From NCBI GenBank assembly GCA_022709905.1, contig JAKLHY010000072.1, positions 1-35,114 on the forward strand: DNA of 35,114 bases, read 5' to 3'. Origin of the DNA: Verrucomicrobiota bacterium (lineage in GTDB: Bacteria; Verrucomicrobiota; Verrucomicrobiia; Limisphaerales; UBA1319). A program made the translations under genes and the position numbers. Below are positions 8,228 to 16,543 of this stretch, in pieces (the first letter of the stretch is position 1; the number at the start of each line of letters is the position of its first letter). Below the pieces are notes generated by a model. It saw nothing but the letters and a program-made list of their open reading frames with translations. It was not told the DNA's origin and did not search any database.

Positions 8228-11200
8228 ATGAGACAATTGAACATCGGACTGCTGGTTTGGAGCTTGGCGTTGTGGACAGTTGCGGGCGCGACGCCGCCTG
8301 TGATCACTCCGGATCGATCGGTCATCGCCCTCGATGAACTGGGTGTGTATGCGGTGGGCTATGCCTATCGCGGGCAGGCGGCGCAGGGGTTTCCGTTGGG
8401 GTGGTCGGGATTCTTCGACGATGAGACGGGCGTGGCTTGCCAACCGTTCGGTGAGCAGAACGGCAAGCCGGCATTTCTTTTGCACAGTCCATGGCGCAAG
8501 GGCACGGGCACGAGCTTTCAGGAGTTTGTGTTTCGTGTGCCGGACCAGGCCACGCGTATTCTGTTGCGCGGATCGACTGCCATGCGGTCTGAAAACGTGA
8601 CGAACTCCGATGGCGCCACATTCCGCCTGTATGCCAACGGGGCACGGTTGTTTTCCTATCACCAGACCAACGACATCTGGCGGCCGTTTGAGTACGATTT
8701 CAGCAATCTGCGAGGTTCCAATCTCACGTTGCGATTCGAGGTGGATCCGGGACCGAGGAACAATCCGTCCTTTGATTATTCGTTTTGGGGAGGACGCGAA
8801 CTGGTGCTGGAAGGTTACTCGCCGGTTAGGATCGACCCCCCCGCGCCACCATCGCTGGCGCTCTCGAATCTTTGGTCGGGTCAATCGTTCAATATCGCAC
8901 CCCAGAGCGGATTTGTTGGCACGACGAGTGTCGTTCAGACCAACGCTGAGGTCCGTTTTCGATACATCGGACCGGACGGTGTTCTTGAGTATGTGTGGCG
9001 CGCGCCACAAACGGCCAATGACGGTTTCTACGGCACCATTTCACTTCAGGCGCAAATGACAGGCGACGGCCCGGTTACCGTTCCACTGGCCAACGCCGCG
9101 GCGCTGAAATGGCATTCATCGGCTGTATCGATGGGCAGCGGATGGACTCAAACCAATGGGGGATGGGCGCTCTGGCGGACGTATCGTGTTGGCGTTGACA
9201 CCGCGACGGTGTGGGTAACGGGACGATTAATCGGGAAGACACTCGCCTTGACCGTAACCTGCGATCGACCCGGAGTGACTTCGATCGAGGCAGGCGCCTG
9301 GGGGCCTGTGGTCAGGCGACGACAAGTCGTTGTGCCGTATTACAACGGCGCGGTTTATTACCTGCCGCGAGAAGGTTTGTTCGTCAACGCGCTTTTGGAT
9401 TGGACGGCGTCGTCGGCCTCTTCGCACAGCGGGACCTTGGCCCGCTACGAAGCGCTCACGGATGGAACGCGGGCATTGTTGCGCGAGACCGTTCTGTTTA
9501 CCGCGGCCTGGCATATGGCCGAGGTCTTGCCGAATCCGCCAAATCTGCCGTCGCCTTGGATCGGTTTTCTGGCCAACAAAATCGTGCTCGATATCTGGGG
9601 TGGAAAGTTCAATCAGATAGCATCCAACCTGACGACGCTCGCCGACTACGGGATGACCAATTGCGTCGCCATTCTCCATGACTGGCAGCGCAGCGGGTAC
9701 GACAACGCCCTGCCGATGCATTATCCGGCGAATGCCGCTTACGGAGGCGACGCTGCGATGAGCAATCTGGTGGTATCGGCTGCCCGCCTGGTGGTTCGCT
9801 GCGCGCTTCATGAGAACTATGTGGATTACTATCCCAACTACGATTTCTACAGCAGCAATGACATTGCGTTGGATTCGGCCGGCCGGCTTCAGCTGGCCTG
9901 GTATAATCCCGGCACGCGGATCCAATCCTTTGCGGTCAAGCCCAACGCGATTCTGTCTTTGGCAGCCACCCAATCGCCCGAGATCCATCGTCGATACGCA
10001 ACACACGCCAATTACCTGGATGTGCATAGCGCGGTTCCCCCATGGTTTCATGTGGATTACCGAGCGGGTGAATTTCAAGCGGGACAATTCAAGCGGGTGT
10101 GGGACGTGCACCGGCAGCTATGGGACTATGAGCGCGCGACGCACGGCGGACCTGTTTTTGGGGAGGGCAACAATCACTGGTATTGGAGCGGATGCCTCGA
10201 TGGAGTTGAGGCCCAGTTCGGGAGCGGCTGGCCCGGGAACGGCGGATTCACCGTGCCATTGGCGGTCGATTTTGACCTGCTCAAGATCCATCCGCTCCAG
10301 TTCAACCATGGCATGGGCTATTACAGCCGTTGGTGGCCGACTGAAACTTATGCATCAAACTGGGCGGGGCCGACACCGATGATCGTTCTCGATCGCTATC
10401 GGATGCAGGAAGTGGTTTTTGGACATGCTGGATTCCTGGATGGCGCCGTGTACGCAAACGTCCCACTGGCCTGGCTCGAGCACCACTTGCTCTCGTCGGT
10501 CATGGCCCGCTATGCGCAAGCGCGTCCGCTGGAGATTCTGTACGAGACCGAGGGCGCCTGGCTTGACGCAACGGCAATGGCCAGGCTTGATTCCGGCGGT
10601 TTATACAATCGGGTTAGGATTCGGTATGACAACGGCCTGGGGGTCACCGTTAATGGCGGCAGCAACTCATGGGCGGCAGGCTCATGGATATTGCCCGACA
10701 TGGGCTGGGTGGCCGAGCACGAAGATCTGACCGCTGGCACCGTCATGCGAGACGGCATGGTGACCGATTTCGCGGACACGGGCGAGACCTTGTTCGTTAA
10801 CGCGCGATCCGCCGCGGATTGGAACCTGTCGGCCTATCGCCGAATCCGTCCCAGTGTCGCCTCGTTTCAACAGACTGGTGCGCGAGCGTTTCGTGTGAGT
10901 TATCGATGGGAAATCGGAGACCGACTGGCGAGCGACTATCGCTGTTTCGTTCATTTCAACGCGGGCAACCAAATCCGCGCCCAGCAGGATCACACGGTCT
11001 CACCGCCAACGTCGCAGTGGAAGGCAGGACAAGTCCTCACCGACGGTCCCTGGAATGTCATGCTTCCCTCGGGATTGGCTGACGGGGACTATGATTGGTT
11101 GATCGGGCTATTCGACCCGGTAGGCGACGGAAGCCGGGTGCGGCTTCAGGGCATGGACGACGGGACATCGCGGATACGGCTGGGTCTGCTTCGGGTAGCC

Positions 11201-11761
11201 AGCGCAGGGACCGTGCTTGCGTTTATTGCGGAAACCAATGCTCCAAGTTTTGATCCGGGTATCTGGTACTCGCAACATCTGAATAATGCCAACAAGATTG
11301 TGGACTTCGGCGCCCTGCGAACCGATGGCAGCGCGTGGCTTCGGCTTGATCGCGGTGTTTGGAGACTCAAGACATGGCCGCGCGATCGCAACTTCACCCT
11401 CGAATTGGCCCGTTCGCGATTCGCCACTCCAGTCCATGTCGAATCCGACGGCGGCGCGACGCCCCAGGTCACTCCTGTGACGACTGGAGCTTACTGGCGT
11501 CTGCCGCTGAATGGAGCGAGAGAATACCAATGGACCAATTCTCCGCCCAGACTGTCGATCCTCTCCACCAACGGCGATGTGATCGTCTCCTGGCCGGCCT
11601 CGGGGGCCGGGTTCCAGCTCGAGGCCAGAACCGATCTGTCACCAGCCGACGGATGGAAGACAATGACCAACGCGCCTGTGAATCTCGCCGGCAACCTGTA
11701 TGGCGTGGTTTTATCGACCTCAGTTCCGCGGCAGTTCCATCGCCTCAAGTCGATCCCGTAG
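8228..11761 (+). CDS. Large exported putative glycoside hydrolase (GH101/DUF5696-like)
   Basis: 1177 residues from the ATG at 8228; the frame is open to a TTG at 8210, but the ATG gives a clean signal peptide (1-20, LWTVAGA). Residues about 40-200 look like a carbohydrate-binding beta-sandwich (LLRGSTAMR...LYANGARLF...LRFEVDPGP). A second beta-domain follows. Residues about 440-760 read as a TIM barrel: NYLDVHSAVPP (D598, possible nucleophile) and GPVFGEGNNHWYW (E646, possible acid/base) resemble the arrangement in GH101/DUF5696-type enzymes acting on alpha-linked GalNAc or glucose. The last ~85 residues (FQLEARTDLS...FHRL) are the C-terminal module also seen in neighbouring exported proteins. 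Family placement is by eye; the catalytic residues are candidates only. Confidence 0.7.
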   Translation: MRQLNIGLLVWSLALWTVAGATPPVITPDRSVIALDELGVYAVGYAYRGQAAQGFPLGWSGFFDDETGVACQPFGEQNGKPAFLLHSPWRKGTGTSFQEFVFRVPDQATRILLRGSTAMRSENVTNSDGATFRLYANGARLFSYHQTNDIWRPFEYDFSNLRGSNLTLRFEVDPGPRNNPSFDYSFWGGRELVLEGYSPVRIDPPAPPSLALSNLWSGQSFNIAPQSGFVGTTSVVQTNAEVRFRYIGPDGVLEYVWRAPQTANDGFYGTISLQAQMTGDGPVTVPLANAAALKWHSSAVSMGSGWTQTNGGWALWRTYRVGVDTATVWVTGRLIGKTLALTVTCDRPGVTSIEAGAWGPVVRRRQVVVPYYNGAVYYLPREGLFVNALLDWTASSASSHSGTLARYEALTDGTRALLRETVLFTAAWHMAEVLPNPPNLPSPWIGFLANKIVLDIWGGKFNQIASNLTTLADYGMTNCVAILHDWQRSGYDNALPMHYPANAAYGGDAAMSNLVVSAARLVVRCALHENYVDYYPNYDFYSSNDIALDSAGRLQLAWYNPGTRIQSFAVKPNAILSLAATQSPEIHRRYATHANYLDVHSAVPPWFHVDYRAGEFQAGQFKRVWDVHRQLWDYERATHGGPVFGEGNNHWYWSGCLDGVEAQFGSGWPGNGGFTVPLAVDFDLLKIHPLQFNHGMGYYSRWWPTETYASNWAGPTPMIVLDRYRMQEVVFGHAGFLDGAVYANVPLAWLEHHLLSSVMARYAQARPLEILYETEGAWLDATAMARLDSGGLYNRVRIRYDNGLGVTVNGGSNSWAAGSWILPDMGWVAEHEDLTAGTVMRDGMVTDFADTGETLFVNARSAADWNLSAYRRIRPSVASFQQTGARAFRVSYRWEIGDRLASDYRCFVHFNAGNQIRAQQDHTVSPPTSQWKAGQVLTDGPWNVMLPSGLADGDYDWLIGLFDPVGDGSRVRLQGMDDGTSRIRLGLLRVASAGTVLAFIAETNAPSFDPGIWYSQHLNNANKIVDFGALRTDGSAWLRLDRGVWRLKTWPRDRNFTLELARSRFATPVHVESDGGATPQVTPVTTGAYWRLPLNGAREYQWTNSPPRLSILSTNGDVIVSWPASGAGFQLEARTDLSPADGWKTMTNAPVNLAGNLYGVVLSTSVPRQFHRLKSIP

Positions 11762-11779
11762 GCTCAGAAGTCCTGAATT

Positions 11780-11839
11780 GTGAGGCGTGAAACGTGAAAC
11801 GTGAAGCGTGAGGAGTGAAACGTGAGGAGTGAAACGTGA
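11780..11839 (+). repeat. Left heptamer array (GTGAAAC units), inward facing
   Basis: Eight uninterrupted 7-bp units of the form GTGARRN (GTGAGGC, GTGAAAC, GTGAAAC, GTGAAGC, GTGAGGA, GTGAAAC, GTGAGGA, GTGAAAC) plus GTGA fill the space directly against the stop codon (11840-11842) of the minus-strand four-helix-bundle gene. The same heptamer in inverse orientation lies beyond the gene's start at 12362-12424. The strict 7-bp phase without spacers separates it from a CRISPR array. Confidence 0.9.
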
Positions 11840-12346
11840 TTAGGGGAGCGGGACGTTGTTGAGGAGGGTGGACGACTCTGGGCTTTGGGTAAAATCATTG
11901 AAGTCAACGGCGTCTTCGATCCGGTAAGGTATCGTATCGTCGTGGAGAGTCTGGCCGCGTTGCTGAGGCACCATGGTCAACAGCAGCCGGATGATCTGAG
12001 TAAGAAAGCGTAGGCGGTGGTCGGTTACGGTCTCGTCCAGCACGTGGCGACCATCGAAGTACCATGTGCGGCTTTCCCGCGCAGAACCCAGCGCATACTC
12101 ATAGAACCGCGCGCGGTCCCTGCCACTACCGCGGGAGTAGCCTTCTGAAAGGTTAGCGCCAATGGAGCCGACGGCGTCATACAGTTGACTAGCCAAGCCG
12201 ATCGTGCGCCTATCTTGCGTCAGCTTGGTGACATCACGCCATGCCAGGTCCGCTGCAAAGAGCCCGAGTCGATACGCTTCCATCTTCCAGAGGGAATCCT
12301 CCGTCAATTCCTTCGGCACAGTCGTGATCCAGTCCGCGTAATTCAT
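11840..12346 (-). CDS. Four-helix-bundle protein (S23 / intervening-sequence protein family)
   Basis: 168 residues. The core matches the S23/IVP four-helix-bundle family first seen encoded in intervening sequences of 23S rRNA: W..A..L......L.......IG.A.QL..A..SI..N..EG..RGS.RD..RF...A.GS..E. Here it reads IGANLSEGYSRGSGRDRARF and YALGSARESRTWYF at about 80-118. The family folds as a helical bundle and has basic surfaces thought to bind nucleic acid; related Avd proteins are accessory factors of diversity-generating retroelements. No rRNA or reverse transcriptase is nearby. The gene fills the space between two inverted heptamer arrays, and its stop codon touches the left array. The ~35-residue N-terminal part is longer than in minimal members. 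Confidence 0.85.
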   Translation of the reverse strand: MNYADWITTVPKELTEDSLWKMEAYRLGLFAADLAWRDVTKLTQDRRTIGLASQLYDAVGSIGANLSEGYSRGSGRDRARFYEYALGSARESRTWYFDGRHVLDETVTDHRLRFLTQIIRLLLTMVPQQRGQTLHDDTIPYRIEDAVDFNDFTQSPESSTLLNNVPLP

Positions 12347-12361
12347 TCAGTCAACCGTAAT

Positions 12362-12424
12362 TTTTCACACTTCAAGTTTCACGTTTCAATCTTCACGTTT
12401 CAGTCTTCACGTTTCACGCTTGAC
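12362..12424 (-). repeat. Right heptamer array (GTTTCAC units), inverse of the left array
   Basis: Nine 7-bp units (TTTTCAC, ACTTCAA, GTTTCAC, GTTTCAA, TCTTCAC, GTTTCAG, TCTTCAC, GTTTCAC, GCTTGAC) are the reverse complement of the left array's GTGAAAC motif. The array begins 15 bp upstream of the four-helix-bundle start codon and ends 3 bp from the histidine-kinase stop codon. It is more diverged than the left array. Because it occupies the gene's upstream region it may also hold its promoter. Confidence 0.9.
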
Positions 12425-12427
12425 ACC

Positions 12428-15400
12428 TCATTCTACCAGGGTTTCGCGCACGCGACGGGCCAAGGACTCGATGGAAAACGGTTTCTGCAAGAACTGCACT
12501 CCCTCATGCAGCACGCCGTGATGAGCGATGACGTTGGCCGTATAACCGGACATGTAGAGACAACGCAAGCCGGGTTTGAGGATGGCCAGGCGGTTGCGCA
12601 ATTCGCGGCCATTCATGCCGGGCATCACGACATCCGTGATAAGCAAGTGAATGGAGCCGGAATACTCGCCGGCCAGTTTGAGGGCTTCCTCCGGGGTGCG
12701 CGCCGCGAGGACGATGTATCCCTGTTGTTGAAGGATCCGCTGGGCCATGACCAGGATTTGCAGTTCGTCTTCCACCAGGAGAACCGTCTCGGTTCCGCGT
12801 GGGATTGGTTTCGTGGCGGCGGCGGTGGCGGCGGTGGCCTGTGCCTCGGCCCGGGGCAGGTAAACCTTGAAGGTTGTGCCATGATCCGGCTCGCTATAGA
12901 CGTTAATCAAGCCCGAGTTTTGTTTGACGATGCCAAAGACCGTGGCCAGACCCAAGCCGGTGCCCTTGCCCTTTTCCTTGGTGGTGAAGAACGGCTCGAA
13001 CAGATGCGAGCGTGTTTCGGCGTCCATGCCCCGGCCGGTGTCGCTGACGGCCAGCAGCACGTAATCGCCCGGCACACACTCGGTGTAGCTTGACACATAG
13101 GCGTCGTCCAGCGTGACGTTCGTTGTTTCAATCGTGACTCGGCCCGTGCCGACGATAGCGTCGCGGGCATTGACGCATAGGTTGGCGAGGATTTGGTCAA
13201 TTTGGCTCGGGTCCATATTGACGGGCCAAAGCTCGGGGCCCGGCATCCAGGAGAGGTCAATGTCCTCGCCAATGAGTCTGCGGAGCATTTTGAGCATGCC
13301 CCCGACGGTGTCATTGAGGTCGAGCACTCGGGGGGCGATGGTTTGTTTGCGGGCAAAAGCCAGGAGTTGCCGGGTCAAGTCGGCGGAGCGTTGGGCGGAT
13401 TTCTCGATTTCCTCGAGGCTCTCGCGCACCGGGTTGTTTGCCGGCAAGTCTTGCAGGGCCAGAGCCGTGTTCCCCAGGATGACCTGCAACATGTTGTTGA
13501 AATCGTGGGCCACACCGCCGGCCAGTCGCCCGATCGATTCCATTTTTTGCGCCTGGATCAATTGCGCCTGCAGTTTCTCGCGCTCTTCCTCCGCCCGTTT
13601 GCGCTCGGTGACATCGCGGGCGGCCGCGTAAATCTTATCGCCCGCGGGGTAGGAGCGCCACTCGATCCAGCGATAGGAGCCATCTTGGCAACGATAGCGA
13701 TTGGTGAAGTTGAGGACCGTGCGTTGCGCGGCCAATTCCCGCACCGCGGCGAGGGTGCTTTCCCTATCGTCGGGATGCACGAGATCCAAAAACCCCCGGC
13801 CTTCCAGTTCGGCCAGTTTGTAGCCGAGGGTTTTCTCCCACTCGGGATTGAGGCGGACAAAGCGCCCGTTAATGTCCGCGATAGACAGCAGATCGAGGGC
13901 CACCGAAAAGAACCGGTCCAGCTCCTTGGTTGTCGCTTCCAGGGCGTCCTCGGCTCGTTTGAGATCGGTGATGTCTGTGCCGATGCTGAAGACTTCGGTC
14001 AATTCACCCTGTTCGTTGGTGGTGGTCTTGTTGGTCCAGGCGACCCAGACCCGGCGGCCATCGCGGCAGATGTTCTCGTTGAGATTCCGCTCGAAAGCGA
14101 CCGGATTCAGGCAAATGCGCCGCATCAGGTCCCGGAGGTCCCGCCCGGAACTCTCGGTTTCCGGCACAATCGTGCCCACCACGTTTCGCCCGAGGATTTC
14201 CTCCAGAGGCCAGCCGAAGAACTTCTGCCCATACTCATTGAGGAAAGTGATCTCGCCCTGAGGCGTCCAGCGGAGGATGATGCTGTTGGCGTTCTCGACC
14301 AGTTCGCGGTATTTGCGCTCGCTTTCCCTCAAGGCATCCTCGGCCCGTCGATGTTCGGAGATATCCCGCAAGTGTTCGAGGACATAGGCGATTTTGCCCC
14401 TTTCATCAAACACGGGATAAGAGCGGCATTCCAACCAGCATTTCAAATCGGGCACGTATTTCTCGATCCGCGCCGGCTGATGGGTGGCCAGGCACTCTGT
14501 GGTGGCGCAAATCTCGCAGGGATTCACCCGTCCAATCAGTTCGTAACAGCGTTTGCCCTGGGCCTGCTCTGGCGTCACGTTCAAGAACCGGTAACCGGCG
14601 GCATTGTAGCGGATGACTCGACGCTGGCCGTCTTGCACGCCAATGACATCGGGGATGGCGTTGAACAACGCTTCCAGCAATTGTGTGGATTGTCGGGACT
14701 GCCGCTCGCTCTCGACCAACGCCGCCTCAACCTTCTGGCGCTCGGTGACGTCGAGGAAGGCCCCGATCAATCCGGCTACTTCTTTGTGCTGGTCGTAGAA
14801 AACGTCCTTGGCAAAAATGACCGAGCGCAATTCGCCCTTTTGAGTTTTGACCTGGGATTCATAAACCTGGTGGGTTCGATTCCGGATAAGTTCCAAGTCG
14901 GACTCGTGATAGACTTGAGCGAGGTCGCTGGGCCAGAGTTCGTGAACCGTCTTTCCAATGATCTCGTCGCTGGTCACCCCGAGGGCTTCGGCAAAGGCAT
15001 CGTTGCACCCCAGATAGCGGCCTTCCCGGTCCTTATAAAAGACCGGAACGGGCACGGCTCGAAGCAGGGAGTCTATGAAGCCGCTCCTCTCGCTCAGGGC
15101 GTCTTCCATCCGCTTGCGATCGGATATCTCCCGTCGTAATTCCTGGTTCGCGGCCGCGAGTTCAGCCGTGCGTTGCTGGACCCGGGCTTCCAGTTGAGCA
15201 TGCGCCTCGCGCAGATGGTCCACCAACTTGTTGAAGGCTTTTCCCACCAGGCCGATTTCGTCTTTCTCTTCCATCGGCAGAGGGATCAGCCGGGCCCCCT
15301 CAGGTTGAGTGGCAATCGCCTGAAAATGGGAGGCGATGGCCGCCAGACGGCGAGTGACAACGACACGGAACAAGAGCATGACCGCCCCAAACAACAGAAC

Positions 15401-16066
15401 CAGCCCGGCAGCCAGAATCAGGGTTTGCCACCGGGTCTCGGCGACCAACACGGCGTGCATCCTCCCCAACGGCACAGCCACGGTGTCCAGCGCCATGATC
15501 TCGCCCACCCGCCGGTGGAAGCTGGCTTTATCGCCATATCGCGCCAGCAGGGCCGCAGGGGCATCCTTCGGGTCGCCATGACACCGCAGGCATTCCGATT
15601 TCATCCAGCGCGGGGTGAAATGGGCCAAATAACGCTGGCCCTCGATTTGGATCTCTTGAATGCGCGGCTCAGCCCCGGGATTTTGTCGGTAGTATTCGAT
15701 CACCCCGAGTTCATCGGGGGTGGCCAGGTTGAGGGGATTGCGCGGGTCATCGGACGCAAAACGGATGACGCAATCGGGAAATTTGTTGCGGACCGCCTCG
15801 AAGATTCGGCGGGAAATGAAGGATGTCGACATGGTCTCGGGATGAAATTCGTCCTTGCCCACCAACCGCTCCATCGCCGGGCGGATTTGCTCGCCCGCAT
15901 AGTCTCGAATGGCCAAGTTGAACTCCATGGCCAGGGACATCTGTTGGTTGAGCAGTTCAAGAACATGCCGCTGACTCACATGATGGGCCCGGTAAAGCAC
16001 GAAGGCCGAAAATGCAATCACCAGGCAACCGAACGGCAGGAGAAAACGGAGGGCCAAGCGTTTCAT
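12428..16066 (-). CDS. Hybrid sensor histidine kinase with CxxCH periplasmic sensor, PAS repeats and receiver
   Basis: 1212 residues from the ATG at 16066 (a TTG lies 9 nt upstream). Order: TM1 (about 7-25), periplasmic DUF3365/Tll0287-like domain with ECLRCHGDP (C159..C162-H163, a c-type haem motif), TM2 (about 214-237), HAMP (238-290), coiled coil, four PAS domains (about 327-447, 460-575, 585-705, 715-825), HisKA with VAHDFNN (H854), HATPase_c with N box, DTGRGM and GKGTGLGL, an Ala-rich linker (1076-1087) and a receiver domain with D1145 and the conserved K near KPF. The second PAS contains five cysteines (CEICATTEC and others) that could hold a cofactor. Likely senses redox, a gas or a haem ligand and autophosphorylates. 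No separate response regulator is adjacent. Confidence 0.92.
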   Translation of the reverse strand: MKRLALRFLLPFGCLVIAFSAFVLYRAHHVSQRHVLELLNQQMSLAMEFNLAIRDYAGEQIRPAMERLVGKDEFHPETMSTSFISRRIFEAVRNKFPDCVIRFASDDPRNPLNLATPDELGVIEYYRQNPGAEPRIQEIQIEGQRYLAHFTPRWMKSECLRCHGDPKDAPAALLARYGDKASFHRRVGEIMALDTVAVPLGRMHAVLVAETRWQTLILAAGLVLLFGAVMLLFRVVVTRRLAAIASHFQAIATQPEGARLIPLPMEEKDEIGLVGKAFNKLVDHLREAHAQLEARVQQRTAELAAANQELRREISDRKRMEDALSERSGFIDSLLRAVPVPVFYKDREGRYLGCNDAFAEALGVTSDEIIGKTVHELWPSDLAQVYHESDLELIRNRTHQVYESQVKTQKGELRSVIFAKDVFYDQHKEVAGLIGAFLDVTERQKVEAALVESERQSRQSTQLLEALFNAIPDVIGVQDGQRRVIRYNAAGYRFLNVTPEQAQGKRCYELIGRVNPCEICATTECLATHQPARIEKYVPDLKCWLECRSYPVFDERGKIAYVLEHLRDISEHRRAEDALRESERKYRELVENANSIILRWTPQGEITFLNEYGQKFFGWPLEEILGRNVVGTIVPETESSGRDLRDLMRRICLNPVAFERNLNENICRDGRRVWVAWTNKTTTNEQGELTEVFSIGTDITDLKRAEDALEATTKELDRFFSVALDLLSIADINGRFVRLNPEWEKTLGYKLAELEGRGFLDLVHPDDRESTLAAVRELAAQRTVLNFTNRYRCQDGSYRWIEWRSYPAGDKIYAAARDVTERKRAEEEREKLQAQLIQAQKMESIGRLAGGVAHDFNNMLQVILGNTALALQDLPANNPVRESLEEIEKSAQRSADLTRQLLAFARKQTIAPRVLDLNDTVGGMLKMLRRLIGEDIDLSWMPGPELWPVNMDPSQIDQILANLCVNARDAIVGTGRVTIETTNVTLDDAYVSSYTECVPGDYVLLAVSDTGRGMDAETRSHLFEPFFTTKEKGKGTGLGLATVFGIVKQNSGLINVYSEPDHGTTFKVYLPRAEAQATAATAAATKPIPRGTETVLLVEDELQILVMAQRILQQQGYIVLAARTPEEALKLAGEYSGSIHLLITDVVMPGMNGRELRNRLAILKPGLRCLYMSGYTANVIAHHGVLHEGVQFLQKPFSIESLARRVRETLVE

Positions 16067-16320
16067 GGGAGGCAATGGGCTGCCACGACCCGAAGCGGGC
16101 GAGATAGGGCCGGCAACTTCGGATCGGACGGCTCGTTGTGAGCGGTTGTTTTCATGGCTCGAACGGATCGCACGAACAAAGGCTGCTCTCGCTAAGGCCA
16201 GTTTGCGGATTGTTATCAGTTATGGCGAGCCCAATCTCGGGTTCGGACTGTTGCAGTATGAAAGGCCCGAGTGAGCCGGAAGGGCATTTGCTGGGGTTCT
16301 CTCTTCGTGCGCCTTGTGCC

Positions 16321-16411
16321 CATGAACCTCGGAGGGACGAGCTCCTGCGAGTCCGCCTATTTCGGCATCCAGGCCTCCTGTAGCTCGGCCCTCCGAAACG
16401 AGCGGTTCATG
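16321..16411. repeat. Dispersed palindromic repeat, family A copy 1 (91 bp)
   Basis: Starts CATGAACC and ends GGTTCATG, an 8-bp terminal inversion. Inner arms TCGGAGGGACGAG and CTCGGCCCTCCGA pair with one mismatch, so the whole unit can fold into a long hairpin. A second copy of the same length lies at 25653-25743. It sits in the 477-bp gap between the divergent histidine-kinase and GH30-like genes. The rest of that gap (16067-16320) shows nothing I recognise. Confidence 0.85.
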
Positions 16412-16449
16412 GGGAGAGAATTGGCTGCGGGTCGGTCGATGCGACTCGC

Positions 16450-16477
16450 TTGACCCCCGTCGTGAGTTTGCCATAAT
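16450..16477 (+). promoter_or_regulatory. Sigma-70-like promoter for the GH30-like gene
   Basis: TTGACC (16450-16455) and CATAAT (16472-16477) are separated by 16 bp and match five of six consensus bases each. A start near 16485 would give a leader of about 60 nt before the AAGGAG ribosome-binding site at 16534-16539. A small dyad CTCCC...GGGAG follows around 16488-16504. Confidence 0.5.
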
Positions 16478-16543
16478 TCCGTTGTCCTCCCGTCGAATGG
16501 GAGAGAATTTTCCGTGATTGCCTCAAGGAAAACAAGGAGCGTA

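Larger units (their letters stand above)
11781..12430. mobile_element. Putative S23/IVP mini-element with heptameric inverted termini
   Basis: The outer 26 bp of the two heptamer arrays form an imperfect terminal inverted repeat: 11781-11806 against the complement of 12405-12430, matching at 23 of 26 positions, both beginning TGAGG(C/T)GT. The 650-bp unit carries only the four-helix-bundle gene and no transposase. Its right end coincides with the TGA stop of the histidine kinase gene (12428-12430); its left end is 20 bp past the stop of the upstream hydrolase gene. It therefore sits exactly between two convergent genes without disrupting either. That it is, or was, mobile is an inference from the terminal structure. 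Confidence 0.55.

Noticed and set aside
11780..12424. CRISPR array
   Set aside because: The repeats are 7 bp, contiguous and without spacers, and stand in opposite orientation on either side of a gene. No cas genes are present.
13193..15139. 648-codon plus-strand open frame
   Set aside because: It is antisense to the PAS and kinase region of the histidine kinase, whose domain sequence is unambiguous. The frame has no recognisable domain and reflects GC-rich codon bias.
16220..16474. Small minus-strand frame with peptide EIGGLAGARPSEVHG
   Set aside because: The frame is just the translation of palindromic repeat A; the same peptide appears from its second copy, so it is repeat DNA and not a gene.
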